A stretch of 40,456 bases of DNA from Aureococcus anophagefferens (taxonomy: Eukaryota > Sar > Pelagophyceae > Pelagomonadales > Pelagomonadaceae), in the NCBI RefSeq assembly GCF_000186865.1, contig NW_008705572.1, positions 1,372,156 through 1,412,611 on the forward strand, written 5' to 3'. Positions 26,206 through 38,251 of this stretch are shown piece by piece. The notes beneath the pieces were generated by a model. It worked only from the letters and a program-made list of their open reading frames with translations, was not told the DNA's origin and did not search any database. Positions within the stretch are counted from its first letter, which is position 1, and every line of letters starts with the position of its first letter. The position numbers and the translations under genes are program-made.

Positions 26206-28443
26206 CTACGCGGGTCCGCGCGGGCTCCAGGAGATCGACGCGTCGAGCTTCTCGAGGTCGTCGCGCACGTCCTCGAAGACGTCCAACCAGCGCGCGAGCG
26301 CGACGTTCTTGCCTTTGCGGAAGTCGTAGACGAGCTTGTGGAAGCGGCACAGGAGCGCGTAGTCGCCGCGCAGGCCCTGGTTGAGCGCGAGCTTGATCGT
26401 GTCCGCCATGTAGCGCTTGTCGACCTTGCCCTCGAGGTAGAGCGCCGGCGTAGCGGCGGCCTCCATCATGGAGGCGCCCTTGGCCCAGGTCGCGAAGTCG
26501 CCGAGGTCGAGCTCCGCGCAGAACGCGCGCAGCGGAGCGGCCTCGCGGACGAAGTCGCGGAGGCAGGGCGCGAGGAAGCCGTCGAGGCGCGCGACGGCGC
26601 GGCGGAAGTAGACGTCGAGGATGGGCGAGTCGAGGACGCAGACGAGGCCCGCGGCCTTGGCGTGGGAGTCGAAGTAGGCGATGTCGAAGTCCGTCGAGCG
26701 CTCGCGGACGTAGAAGTTGCCGTCCGCCTCGCAGATGGCGTGCGACTTGGAGTTGCGCGTCTCGCCGTTGCGGTTCGTCTTCTTGGCGCCGGCGTCGCCC
26801 TGGGCGCCGAACTTCGGCGCCTTGAACACGTCGAGCAGGGCCTGGAGCTTGCCGCCGGCGACGCGGGCCGCGTACTTCTGGAGGACCTCGTCGTGCTCGT
26901 AGAGCGAGTTGCCCGTGCCCTCCTTGTCCGGGTTATATATGAGGTGCCTGAAATTGGCGCAGAGGCGCTCTGCCTCCGCCGGGTCGAGCGTGAAGGCGCA
27001 GAGGGCCGCCAGTTCCCGGAAGTACCTGACGTAGAAGCACCGTGATCCGAAGAACGCGCGAGGAACGACGCGCGCGAAGAACGACCCGCGCGCGCGGAGT
27101 CCCGGGCGAAGGACGCCGTCGCGCGCCCGACGCGGCCCGTCGTCTCCGAGCCGCGCCACTGCATGGGCAGGCCGAGCTTGTCGAAGCTCGACTTGAGGAA
27201 CGTCGAGAGCTCGCACGTGCCCTCCTCGATCGCGAGGACGAGGTAGTAATGCGTGTTGTCTGCGAGGGACACGCGAGTTTTTCGGATATGTCGCGCGTTT
27301 GCACGCGAGAAATGGACCCGGAGCCGCGCAATGGCCGCCGTGGAGCTTGAGCCACCCTCCGTTGATCCACAACGTCACCACGACGCCGTCGCGGCCGCTG
27401 ATCAACGCGTAGGTCATAACCGCCGCGGCGCCCGCCACGGCCTTCAGGAGCTCCTCGTCCACGGCGCCCTCCTCGCCGAAGCCGCTGGACACGCCCTCGA
27501 CGCCGCTCTCGACGCCCTCGAAGTCCGCGCGGCCCTCGCAGTTTCGAGGCGGCGACGACGACGACGCGTCCGTCTGCTCGAGTTTCCGCCTGAGCATCTC
27601 GATCGAGCACGCAGTGAGCTCCTCCAACAGCTCCTCGCTCGCCAGGCCTTCCGGCGGGAGGCCCTCGCCCCAGTTGACCTCGAAGCGCGCCTTGTCGTAG
27701 CGTACGAACGCACCCGAGGCGTCTTTATGCTTCGCGAACGTTCCTCCTTTCTGCCCCACATATTTCTCAACCTCCTCCCACTTGGCTTCGACCATATCCT
27801 TCATGAGCTTCGGCACGTCGACGCCCATGGGCGCGCCGCCGCCGCCGCCGGTGTCCATGGCCTCCGCGCCGCGGCTCCGCAACGAGACGGTCTCCGTCAA
27901 AGGCTCGCCGACCGCGCCGCGCCAAAGCTCGGACGCCGACCGGCCGGCCACCGGCCGGGCCGCCAGGTCGCGCCGGAGCTCCTCAACGCGGGCGCGAAGG
28001 TGTCCCCCGGGCGCCGCGTCGCCGAGCTCGCCGCCGCGCGCGAGGTGCACCTCCGTGGACACGGCGCCGAGCGTGAGCGCCGTCGCGATCGCGGGCGGCG
28101 CGGCCGGCCGCACGTGCTGCTCCTGGCCTTCCGCCGTCAGCGGCCCGCCGAGCGGCACGTCCGCGAGGCCGGACCGCTCCGTGACTACCGCGGAGATGGC
28201 GACGTCGCCGCGCGTGCAGAGCGAGTCGAGCCCCGACCCGTCGCCCGCGTTGGCCGAAGTGCTGACGGCAGCGGTCGGCGCGCCGCCGCTGCCCGTAACC
28301 AGGCGCGGGGCGTTGTCGACCATGGAGCCGCCTCGGAGGCGCGTGCAGCGCGGCGTGAAGCTGACCGCTGCCGACGCCCAGAGCACCAGCCAAGTGACTG
28401 GTCCGCCGAGTCCCGTGCGGCGTCTAGGGGCGAAGCCGTGCAT
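26206..28443 (-). CDS. Orphan protein with plastid-type leader, two short introns (model tentative)
   Basis: From the ATG at 28443, a hydrophobic leader (GPVTWLVLWASAAVSFTPRC) runs into TRLRGGSMVDN, which resembles a signal peptide plus transit peptide with Ser-Phe junction. Proposed exons 28443-27318, 27259-27115 and 27025-26206 give 696 aa. Intron 1 (58 bp) is GTCCATTTC...CTCGCAG; intron 2 (89 bp) begins GTCCTTCG and ends CGTCAG, with the next exon starting GTACTTCC. Both are placed because protein-like sequence switches frame there (DNTHYYLVLAIEEGTCELST, then YFRELAALCAFTLDPAEAE). The C-terminal 270 residues are well ordered (HKLVYDFRKGKNVALARWLD) and faintly resemble the end of ORC3, too weakly to name. 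Two genes may be merged here. Confidence 0.45.
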   Translation of the reverse strand: MHGFAPRRRTGLGGPVTWLVLWASAAVSFTPRCTRLRGGSMVDNAPRLVTGSGGAPTAAVSTSANAGDGSGLDSLCTRGDVAISAVVTERSGLADVPLGGPLTAEGQEQHVRPAAPPAIATALTLGAVSTEVHLARGGELGDAAPGGHLRARVEELRRDLAARPVAGRSASELWRGAVGEPLTETVSLRSRGAEAMDTGGGGGAPMGVDVPKLMKDMVEAKWEEVEKYVGQKGGTFAKHKDASGAFVRYDKARFEVNWGEGLPPEGLASEELLEELTACSIEMLRRKLEQTDASSSSPPRNCEGRADFEGVESGVEGVSSGFGEEGAVDEELLKAVAGAAAVMTYALISGRDGVVVTLWINGGWLKLHGGHCAAPGPFLACKRATYPKNSRVPRRQHALLPRPRDRGGHVRALDVPQVELRQARPAHAVARLGDDGPRRARDGVLRPGLRARGSFFARVVPRAFFGSRCFYVRYFRELAALCAFTLDPAEAERLCANFRHLIYNPDKEGTGNSLYEHDEVLQKYAARVAGGKLQALLDVFKAPKFGAQGDAGAKKTNRNGETRNSKSHAICEADGNFYVRERSTDFDIAYFDSHAKAAGLVCVLDSPILDVYFRRAVARLDGFLAPCLRDFVREAAPLRAFCAELDLGDFATWAKGASMMEAAATPALYLEGKVDKRYMADTIKLALNQGLRGDYALLCRFHKLVYDFRKGKNVALARWLDVFEDVRDDLEKLDASISWSPRGPA

Positions 28444-28899
28444 GCAGCGCTTGCACCAGCGCTAGTGACACCTCTGAGGCGCGTGCCAAAGCGCTCCCGC
28501 AGCCGAGGTGTTGTTGCACGGGGCGTGCGCGACAACAGAGGAGACGATAGGGGTGACTCGCGAGCGCGGGCGAGGTGCTGCAAGCGCACTGCGTGGCTGG
28601 CTGAAATTTTTGTGTTGCATGAAAGGAGCACTCTTTGACGGCCCGTCCGCCCGCTTCTAGGACCCCTACGGCTCCGCCCAGCTTACAACCGATGCGAAGG
28701 AGCGTGGCCGTGGGGGTAATCCAGGCGCGATTGCGGTGGGGAGCGATTGGCAAAAGATTTCCATTCCGGCGCGCGGGCCCTCCGCGGCGACCTCGAAAAC
28801 GCGCGGGCCGTTCCGGTCGTTCTGGAGCGTGGGTTGACTTATAGGCGTCGCTTATCCGCCCGAGGGAGACATACACAAGCGCGGGCCACGCCCCGCCAT
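28444..28899. other. Intergenic region, no gene recognised
   Basis: A mixed-composition stretch with one CCAAT-type GATTGGC word at 28743 and a fairly AT-rich segment at 28600-28640 (GAAATTTTTGTGTTGCATG). It probably holds the promoter of the minus-strand gene that starts at 28443. Frames here on both strands lack any protein-like pattern. Confidence 0.35.
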
Positions 28900-29888
28900 A
28901 TCTCGTCACTTGGTTTTCCGGCTACAATAGCGGGGTGAGCCACCACGGCGTGCGCGTCGCGTCGTCGAGCCGCCGAGCGGCTCGACGGCGGCGCGGGGCC
29001 ACCGCCGAGCTCCGGCGAGCAGCAGAGACGCTCCTCCTGGGCGGCGCCGGCCTGGGCGGCGCCGACGACGGCGGCACGGCGAAGAACGGCGGCGAAAGCG
29101 GCGACCGCGGCGACGCGCTCCGCGGCGTACGTGGCGCCGTTCCAGGTCACGTCGAGGGACGCGCCGGAGGCGACGGCGACGGCGACATCGGCCGTCGACG
29201 ACGGCGACACGTCGCCGATGTAGGCGACCATGAGCGGCGCGTCCTGCGCGCCCTGCGTGAGCGTGCGCACCTCGCGCGCGTAGGTGACCGTGAAGCGGTG
29301 GATGCCCTTGGACGGCTCGTAGCCCTCGGCGACGACGTCAGCCGTGAAGATGGTGTCGAGGGCCTCGGCGGCGTACTTGGACTCGATCACGGGCGCGTCG
29401 ACAGCGATGTATCCCGTCTCCTGGTCCTCGAAGCTGCGTTTGAAGGAGCCCGACGCGTTCGAGAGCGCGTCGATCTGGACCGTCTGCATCTCGTAGGAGA
29501 AGCCGCCGGGCACGATGTCGCACTAGCCCGCCACGATGTCCTCGACCTCGATGCGCATGTTGTCGCCGACGAGGTAGGAGTCCGCGGCCGTGAGGAGGCC
29601 GGCGTTGCCGAAGAGGCCGACGGACTGGAGGCGCGGGGCACGCCGTCGACATCGCCGAGGTCGCCGCCGTAGACGCCGCCGCCGCCGGAACTGTTCGGGC
29701 GAACCCGTTGACTGGCGTCACGTCGCGCTTCGCGCCGGCGCCCACGCTGGACGGCGCGCGCGCGGCCCCGACGTCGGGCGCCCGAGCAATCCCCGACGCG
29801 GCCGTCGCAGGCGAAGCGACGCAGGCGACGCGGGTTCCCGGTGCATAAGCAGCGCCAGCGGCAACGCGCATCCGAGAAGGGCGGGCAT
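28900..29888 (-). pseudogene. Decayed gene for a secreted protein (frameshifts and in-frame TAG)
   Basis: A start with a signal peptide (MPALLGCALPLALLM, ATG at 29888) is followed in another frame by NSSGGGGVYGGDLGDVDGV, then, after a further shift near 29635, by LQSVGLFGNAGLLTAADSYL and VGDNMRIEVEDIVAG. A TAG at 29523-29525 interrupts the last frame, which goes on as CDIVPGGFSYEMQTVQIDAL, QETGYIAVDAPVIESKYAAE and HRFTVTYAREVRTL before dissolving near 29000. The protein-like pieces are in order and on one strand, which argues for a broken gene rather than noise. Introns could explain one shift, but not the stop. Family not recognised. Confidence 0.45.
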
Positions 29889-30187
29889 CGGCACCGCGGC
29901 CCGCCGCGAGGCTGCGCGCCGCGGGCGCCGATCTGACATGAGCCCCCGTCGTTGTTAGCGCCCGAGAACGCGCGCGCGACCTCTGTTCGAGCGCGATCGC
30001 GGTCGCGTCGCAGAACTCCGCATCACCGTCGCGCGAAGGAATTTCCAAGTCGGCACTCTCTGGTGAGCTCCTGGCGCCGAGCACGACTGCCCGACGGGCC
30101 GTCAATTTTACCATAGCTCCCTTGACAGTCGCTGTTGATGAAGAGCCCGGCGCAGCGGCAACTCCTCGGTAATGCCGCCCCGCGCCG
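29889..30187. other. Presumed divergent promoter of the dehydrogenase gene
   Basis: 299 bp between the start of the decayed gene (-) and the dehydrogenase ATG (+). 30090-30130 is the AT-richest part (GTCAATTTTACCATAGCTCC). No defined site recognised. Confidence 0.3.
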
Positions 30188-33588
<3,401 letters not shown>

Positions 33589-33719
33589 CGCGGCGACGGC
33601 GCTCTCCGGCGAGTCTGGCGGCGCGACTGCGGCAGAGTCAAGAGCTCGAGCCGCGCCGGCGCCGCGGCCAGCCTCTCGTCGCCGCGCGCCGCTACCCAGT
33701 CGGCCGCGCGTCGTCCGTC
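33589..33719. promoter_or_regulatory. 131-bp divergent promoter between eIF2B epsilon and RNase-kappa-like gene
   Basis: The two start codons face away with only 131 bp between them, so transcription start sites and leaders must be very short or overlap. The sequence is GC-rich throughout with no TATA box. Confidence 0.45.
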
Positions 33720-34154
33720 ATGCAGCAGCCCGGCCCTCGCGCGGCACCGCGCCGACGGCCCGCGCGCGACCCGTCCCGCGACGCGCGCGCCCGCGCAGGC
33801 GCCGTCGGCTGCGCCAAGTGCTGCTCCGTCTTCGCCTCGACGGGCGTCGTCTTCCTCTGCTTCATCGGCTCGCTCCTCAACCGGCAGCCGCTCTACGTCC
33901 GCGGCCCCGCGCCGCGAACGCCTCCGCCGCGCGTCGCGGAACGCCGCGCGCGCGCGCGATCGCAGGTCGTCGGCGTCGACCACCCCGCGACGGCCGCCAA
34001 GCAGTGCTTCGCGGCCGCCTGGATCTACATCACGATCGTCGTCATCTCGGTCGTCGTCCTCGCCTACGACAAGATCCTCCAGCGCGACCGACCCAACACG
34101 GGCTACCGCGGCATGCCCGAGTACGGCGCCATCTCCTACAAGAACGAGCTTTAG
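33720..34154 (+). CDS. RNase kappa (RNASEK)-like small membrane protein
   Basis: Exons 33720-33896 and 33966-34154 give 121 aa. A basic N-terminus leads into CAKCCSVFASTGVVFLCFIGSLL (first membrane span), a short lumenal loop (NRQPLYVVGVDHP after splicing), ATAAKQCFAAAWIYITIVVISVVVLAYDKIL (second span), and a tail NTGYRGMPEYGAISYKNEL. Two spans, the Cys near the first, the PLY loop and the Ala/Cys-rich start of the second match the RNASEK family, which associates with the vacuolar ATPase and endocytosis. Without splicing the loop would gain a 23-residue Arg/Pro-rich insert, unlike the family. The assignment is by pattern in a short protein. Confidence 0.55.
   Translation: MQQPGPRAAPRRRPARDPSRDARARAGAVGCAKCCSVFASTGVVFLCFIGSLLNRQPLYVRGPAPRTPPPRVAERRARARSQVVGVDHPATAAKQCFAAAWIYITIVVISVVVLAYDKILQRDRPNTGYRGMPEYGAISYKNEL
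33897..33965 (+). other. 69-bp intron of the RNASEK-like gene with decayed flanking duplication
   Basis: GTCCGCGG at the intron start and GTCGTCGG at the start of the next exon match at 6 of 8 positions; the intron ends GATCGCAG. Phase 0, 23 codons, no stop in frame. The architecture fits an old introner insertion, though the evidence is weak. Confidence 0.5.
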
Positions 34155-34495
34155 GCCGTCGGGCCTAATTTCCTTTCGCTTTTACTTGTCTTGTGTGCGC
34201 ATTTTGGGTCTGTGTTTGCTGTGTCTCACTTCTTGTTTGGCGGAAGGTGGTCGCGACGTCCCGCGGACCGGCGCGCGGGCGACGCGGCGCGGCTTTTTGC
34301 CCCTGGCGTCTTTGTACACAGGACGCTCCCGCGACGTTCATTCGGTATAACTGGTGGCATCTTGCGTAACGTGGGCGGTCGAGACGCGGCGAAAAAACGC
34401 ACGCGGCGATTAATGTTGAAGGGGATGTTGCATGTTGTTCTTTTTGCGTGAACCGCAGTGGCAAATCGTCTCCCGAGCGCCGCAGAGCTCGACCG
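34155..34495. other. Intergenic region, no gene recognised
   Basis: 341 bp with pyrimidine-rich sequence right after the stop (CCTTTCGCTTTTACTTGTC TTG-type 3' UTR) and AT-richer sequence at 34400-34450 (TTAATGTTGAAGGGGATG, GTTGTTCTTTTTGCG) before the TPR gene start, probably its promoter. Confidence 0.4.
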
Positions 34496-35305
34496 ATGTC
34501 GGAGCTCGAGGCGACATCACCGCCGCCGCAGCAGGCGCAGCCGGACCTGGGTCCGCGCAAGGACGGCGCGCCCGGCGCGACGAACAAGGCGCTGCACGAC
34601 CAGCGCTACTACAAGGACCGCGTCTGCGATGCGCCGCGGAAGCTCGCGACGGTCGCGCCGCCGAAGAAGATCGGCGGCGCGCCGCGGCCGAAGAAGCGGC
34701 TCGACCCCAAGCTCGGCGACCTCGACTCGTACCGGGTCGTCGCGTGCGACGCGCCCGTGCGCCTCGACGCGGCGCCCGAGCCGCCGCCGCGCGGCGCGCC
34801 GCCGTCGCACGCCGTCTTCGACAAGCGCTACAGCGAGACCGTCGTCTGCGACGCGCCCAAGAAGCTCGGCAAGGACTACGGCCCCGCCGAGGGCTCGTTC
34901 CTCCGCGACCGGGGCTCGGAGGCCTTCCGCGCGGGCAAGCTCGACGACGCCGAGCTCGCCTACCTCGGCGCGCTGAAGATCGACGAGGACGACGCCAAGG
35001 CGTCGGGCAACCTCGCGGCCGTCTACCTGAAGAAGAAGAACTGGGCCCAGGCCTTCACCTACGCCGCGGGCGCCGTGCGCACGGCGAAGCCCGGCGACCC
35101 CGTCGGCAAGTGGAACTACCGCGTCGCCCGGGCGCTCTTCGCGCTGCGCCAGTACGACAAGTGCGTCCTCATCCTCGACCGCGCCGTCGCCTGCGCGGAC
35201 TGCCGGGCCGACGCGAAGCTCCTCGCGGACTGCCTCGCGACGAAGAAGGCCGCCGTCGCCGCCCAGGAGCGGCGGCGCGACCAGGCGCTCGAGAAGGTGA
35301 TGTAA
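34496..35305 (+). CDS. TPR protein with three CDAP modules, DNAAF4-like TPR region
   Basis: 269 aa from the ATG at 34496 (MSELEATSPPPQQ). The N-terminal half repeats one short module three times: YYKDRVCDAPRKL, SYRVVACDAPVRL and RYSETVVCDAPKKL, about 45 residues apart, separated by Pro/Lys-rich linkers. The C-terminal half is a three-repeat TPR domain (FLRDRGSEAFRAGKLDDAEL, NLAAVYLKKKNWAQAFTYAA, RVARALFALRQYDKCVLILD) that resembles the TPR end of DNAAF4/DYX1C1, a dynein-assembly co-chaperone, but no CS domain precedes it. TPRs often bind Hsp70 or Hsp90 tails. Role here unknown. The stop is 29 bp from the convergent orphan gene. Confidence 0.6.
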   Translation: MSELEATSPPPQQAQPDLGPRKDGAPGATNKALHDQRYYKDRVCDAPRKLATVAPPKKIGGAPRPKKRLDPKLGDLDSYRVVACDAPVRLDAAPEPPPRGAPPSHAVFDKRYSETVVCDAPKKLGKDYGPAEGSFLRDRGSEAFRAGKLDDAELAYLGALKIDEDDAKASGNLAAVYLKKKNWAQAFTYAAGAVRTAKPGDPVGKWNYRVARALFALRQYDKCVLILDRAVACADCRADAKLLADCLATKKAAVAAQERRRDQALEKVM

Positions 35306-35334
35306 ATCATGGAGTTTTTAAAATGAGAGAGATC

Positions 35335-36570
35335 CTAAGAAAGGCCCGAGATGTAGCAATCGAGAACGACATCGACGACGTCGGGGATGACGGGGACGAA
35401 CAGAGTGGCCCGGCTGAGGTTCGAAGACAATTTTCGGATGTCGGTGCTAATTTTCAACGCCGCGGTCATGCTTGTGGTAGTCCCGGTTCGGCACGAAGCC
35501 GTTTGCAACGGAATGAAGCGAAAATCCTCGCTGTGCGGATCTCGGTCCGGCCAGGCGCTCGGCGCTTGCGGGACCGACTCGGCGTCGTCGGGGAAAGTGA
35601 GGTCGATGATGGCGGCAGGACGCATTGGCTTGGCTAACTCTGGAGCGCAATTATTGTTTGTCAGACTCAAGTCGTCGTGCTTGTCCCAATTGCGAACGGT
35701 GCCGCGAAGCGTCGCGGGAGGCAGCGATTCATCGTGAAAGCGTTCTCGAATTGTCTGTCGTGACCCCTTGAAAAGTCTGTTGTATTCATCCATGGAAAGT
35801 CGAGCGTTTTTGTTGGCCCACTGCTGGATCCATGGCTCTGATTGTATCGTCTCGGCACCGAAAAAGTCCTTCAAGCCAGCTTCGAGCTGGTCGAAGAACG
35901 GGTCAACTTCGACAGCTGGGGCGCGCGCGCTGTCCTGCTGAAACAACTCGTACATATCAGAAGAAGGCATGTCGACGGTCGCGGCTTCCGCTGGATTCGC
36001 GCCGACGAACCCGCCTCGATAGACGAGGTGGGCCCCGTATACAAGAAGCGTCCATCGGCACTCTCGGAGTTTCCGCACCATGAGCTCAAAGCTCGTGCGG
36101 CTGAGGAATTTGAGAGATTCGACGTCGACCGGCGCATGACGACGAATCTCGTCAATGCCCACCACGCGTGCGTGCGCCCACGCCTCGTCTTTGCCCAGAC
36201 AGTTGCCCCCGGGGCCAACTGTTTGCGCGACGAGTGATCTCACCCGGTTTTTGCGCTCGTCCGACCAGGAAGATGGCACCACGGTACGGTAGCCGTAGCG
36301 GTTCGTGCCGTACGATCCGTCGGTCTGGTCACGAACGGCCTCGTTCAGGCGCCGCAGCTGCTCGCGCGCCAGATTCGCGCGCTTGGCCGTTTGCGCGCGG
36401 TCCACGCATTCCTTGAAAGCCAAGCCAGACGTGAGCGCCTTCGAGTAGGAGCACGACCAGAGAGCCTCGAGCCACGCGTTCGGCGTCGCCACGGTCTTCT
36501 CGAGCACCGCGACGTCCTGCTGGATCGCGGCGCACACCGCCTTGATGGTCCGTCTGGGTCCAGCTCCCAT
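35335..36570 (-). CDS. Orphan protein of lower GC content
   Basis: 411 aa from the ATG at 36570 (MGAGPRRTIKAVCAAIQQDV). No known domain recognised. Visible pieces are a helical N-terminal region (YSKALTSGLAFKECVDRAQT, LAREQLRRLNEAVRDQTDG), YGYRTVVPSSWSDERKNRVR, a mid-region DEIRRHAPVDVESLKFLSRT and WTLLVYGAHLVYRGGF, and a C-terminus with DVVDVVLDCYISGLS. Codon third positions are far less G/C-biased than in every neighbour (many NNT and NNA codons), and the gene has no intron. This points to recent transfer, a viral or mobile origin, or a rapidly evolving lineage-specific gene. A 7-bp inverted repeat CGCTATA-CGGAT-TATAGCG (36580-36598) lies ten bases upstream of the ATG. Confidence 0.6.
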   Translation of the reverse strand: MGAGPRRTIKAVCAAIQQDVAVLEKTVATPNAWLEALWSCSYSKALTSGLAFKECVDRAQTAKRANLAREQLRRLNEAVRDQTDGSYGTNRYGYRTVVPSSWSDERKNRVRSLVAQTVGPGGNCLGKDEAWAHARVVGIDEIRRHAPVDVESLKFLSRTSFELMVRKLRECRWTLLVYGAHLVYRGGFVGANPAEAATVDMPSSDMYELFQQDSARAPAVEVDPFFDQLEAGLKDFFGAETIQSEPWIQQWANKNARLSMDEYNRLFKGSRQTIRERFHDESLPPATLRGTVRNWDKHDDLSLTNNNCAPELAKPMRPAAIIDLTFPDDAESVPQAPSAWPDRDPHSEDFRFIPLQTASCRTGTTTSMTAALKISTDIRKLSSNLSRATLFVPVIPDVVDVVLDCYISGLS

Positions 36571-37689
36571 AAACGCGTCCGCTATACGGATTATAGCGCA
36601 CGCTGCGCCTTCCCTGTAATTCGCAACTCGTAGAGTAAGAATTTGGGAAGCGTAGCGGAGCAGAAGTTTCCACTAATAGCACGGTGGTGTGTTCTGCGTC
36701 CGGGAGTTTAGAAAAAAACTCAGCGCGTCGCCATCGTAACCAAAATCGACGCGGTCTGGACCGACGTTTCAATTGGGGTATTCCTCAGGTGGGAAATATT
36801 CTACGTACGCTAACTCGCCGCTGGTGCCGCGCGCCGCGCGTGGGACCCCCCCTGGGGGCTTTCGAAACGAATCGAAACACCGTTTTCGCGCGTCAGCGCG
36901 CGCGTCTCGGCCAGAAGATTGGTTCGTAGGGTGTACCAAACCCATGCGGACCCGGGCGCGGCGGGTCTGCGCCGTCGGGCGACGTGAGTCGCGCGCGATC
37001 GCGGCCGAGGTCGTCTCGGTGAAACGAGCGGAGCCGGCGCGCCGCGCGCGCGAACAGATGAACGAAACTCGTAACCTCAACGATCGTTCGTCGAGCGCGA
37101 GCGGCTACGATGATGTGTGGTGTTCGTTCCGGGCTCTGCGGGGCGAGTTAGGCGGTGCCCGTGGGGCTCGACACCCGCGCCTTCGTGCGTGGCCGTCAGC
37201 GGTCTTCAAACCGCAGGCGTGCAGGCGCCGCAGCGCACGCACGACATCAAACAACACGCACGATGTGACCTCGTACATCAAGTCTAACAACACGTCCGTG
37301 CACGCACGGGACGACGTCGCCTCGCGCCCGGCCGGGGCCGCAGCGCATCGCAACCGTCACTTTTGCCCTCGAAAGTCACGTTGAACGTCAACTTCGAGCC
37401 GCTCCTGGATTAACTCCTGGATGCCGCTGGTTCGACGCGAGGGGAGCTTTCGGGCGCGCGACGGAGGCGCGGCGGAGGCCTCCCTGGCCCAGTCCCCGCA
37501 CCTCCGCCCAATATGGCATATTTTCCCGCATCTAACTGTAGCCCTAGGCCTCCTCCCCGTGCAAAACGAGACGGACAGTCATTGCGTGCGCGAAGCTTTA
37601 GCTGTGGTTATCATACGTAGGCTTTGGGAAGGTACCCTCTTCGTTTTGGGCTTCGGGCGGCGCCCCCCGGCAGGGGCCCCTAGGCAACG
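36571..37689. other. 1.1 kb without a recognised gene
   Basis: It starts with the promoter of the orphan gene, including the inverted repeat at 36580-36598 and a second one GAGTTT-AGAAAA-AAACTC at 36704-36721. Composition is mixed, with AT-rich patches (36600-36720, 37240-37300) and GC-rich ones. CGTGCACGCACG-type words recur near 37230-37310. No frame has a convincing protein pattern and no tRNA or rRNA was found. Confidence 0.35.
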
Positions 37690-38235
37690 CGCGGTCCCGG
37701 GGACGCCGCCGGGACGCCGGGACGCGGGATCCGGGACGCGGCGGGACGCGATCCCGACGCGCCCGGACCGGCCCGGGACGCGCCCGGGACGCGGGACGCG
37801 GCCCGGACGCGGCCCGGACGCCGGCCGAGGGACGCGAGGGACGCGGCCCGGACGTCGGCAGAGACGGGGCCGGGACCCGCGGGACGCGGGCCGGACGCGG
37901 GACGCGGGCCGGACGGCGCCGGGACGCGGCGTCCGGGACGCCGCGGGACCCGGCCGAGACCTCCCCGGGACGCGGCCGAGACGCGGAGACGCGGCCGGGA
38001 CGCGGGGGACGCGGGATGCAGGACTCGGCCGGGACGCCGACCGAGACGCGGGACGCGGGACCCGGGGTGGGACGGAGCAAAGACGCGCGGGACGCGGCCC
38101 GGACGCGGCCCGGACGCGGGTATTGGGACGCGGCCGAGACCGGCCGGAGCCTCGCCGGGACGCCGGCCGGACCCCCCGGGGACGCGGCGCCTCGAGAGCG
38201 AGACGCGCGCAGGACGCGAGACGCCGGCCCGACGG
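37690..38235. repeat. Degenerate GGGACGC minisatellite
   Basis: About 540 bp of short, imperfect units built on GGGACGCGG(C) and GGACGCCGG, e.g. GGGACGCGGGCCGGACGCGG. Unit length varies between 7 and 16 bases. Every frame is open for long distances because the repeat lacks stop words; the resulting Gly/Arg/Asp-rich frames are not taken as genes. It ends just before the Arg/Ser-domain gene. Confidence 0.8.
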
Positions 38236-38251
38236 CCACGGACTTTGAACG

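Noticed and set aside
26206..27025. Assignment of the orphan C-terminal domain to ORC3
   Set aside because: Only a short stretch (PALYLEG ... HKLVYD ... ALARWLDVF) recalls the ORC3 winged-helix end; the AAA+-like and helical parts are not recognisable, and the protein appears to have a plastid-type leader.
37195..37220. AGCGGTCTTCAAACCGC, resembling the anticodon arm of selenocysteine tRNA
   Set aside because: The stem closes on a 6-base loop, and no acceptor stem, D arm, T-loop (GGTTCRA) or long variable arm can be folded around it.
37690..38235. Long Gly/Arg/Asp-rich frames on both strands
   Set aside because: They are translations of a short-unit minisatellite and have no start context, domain or codon pattern of a gene.
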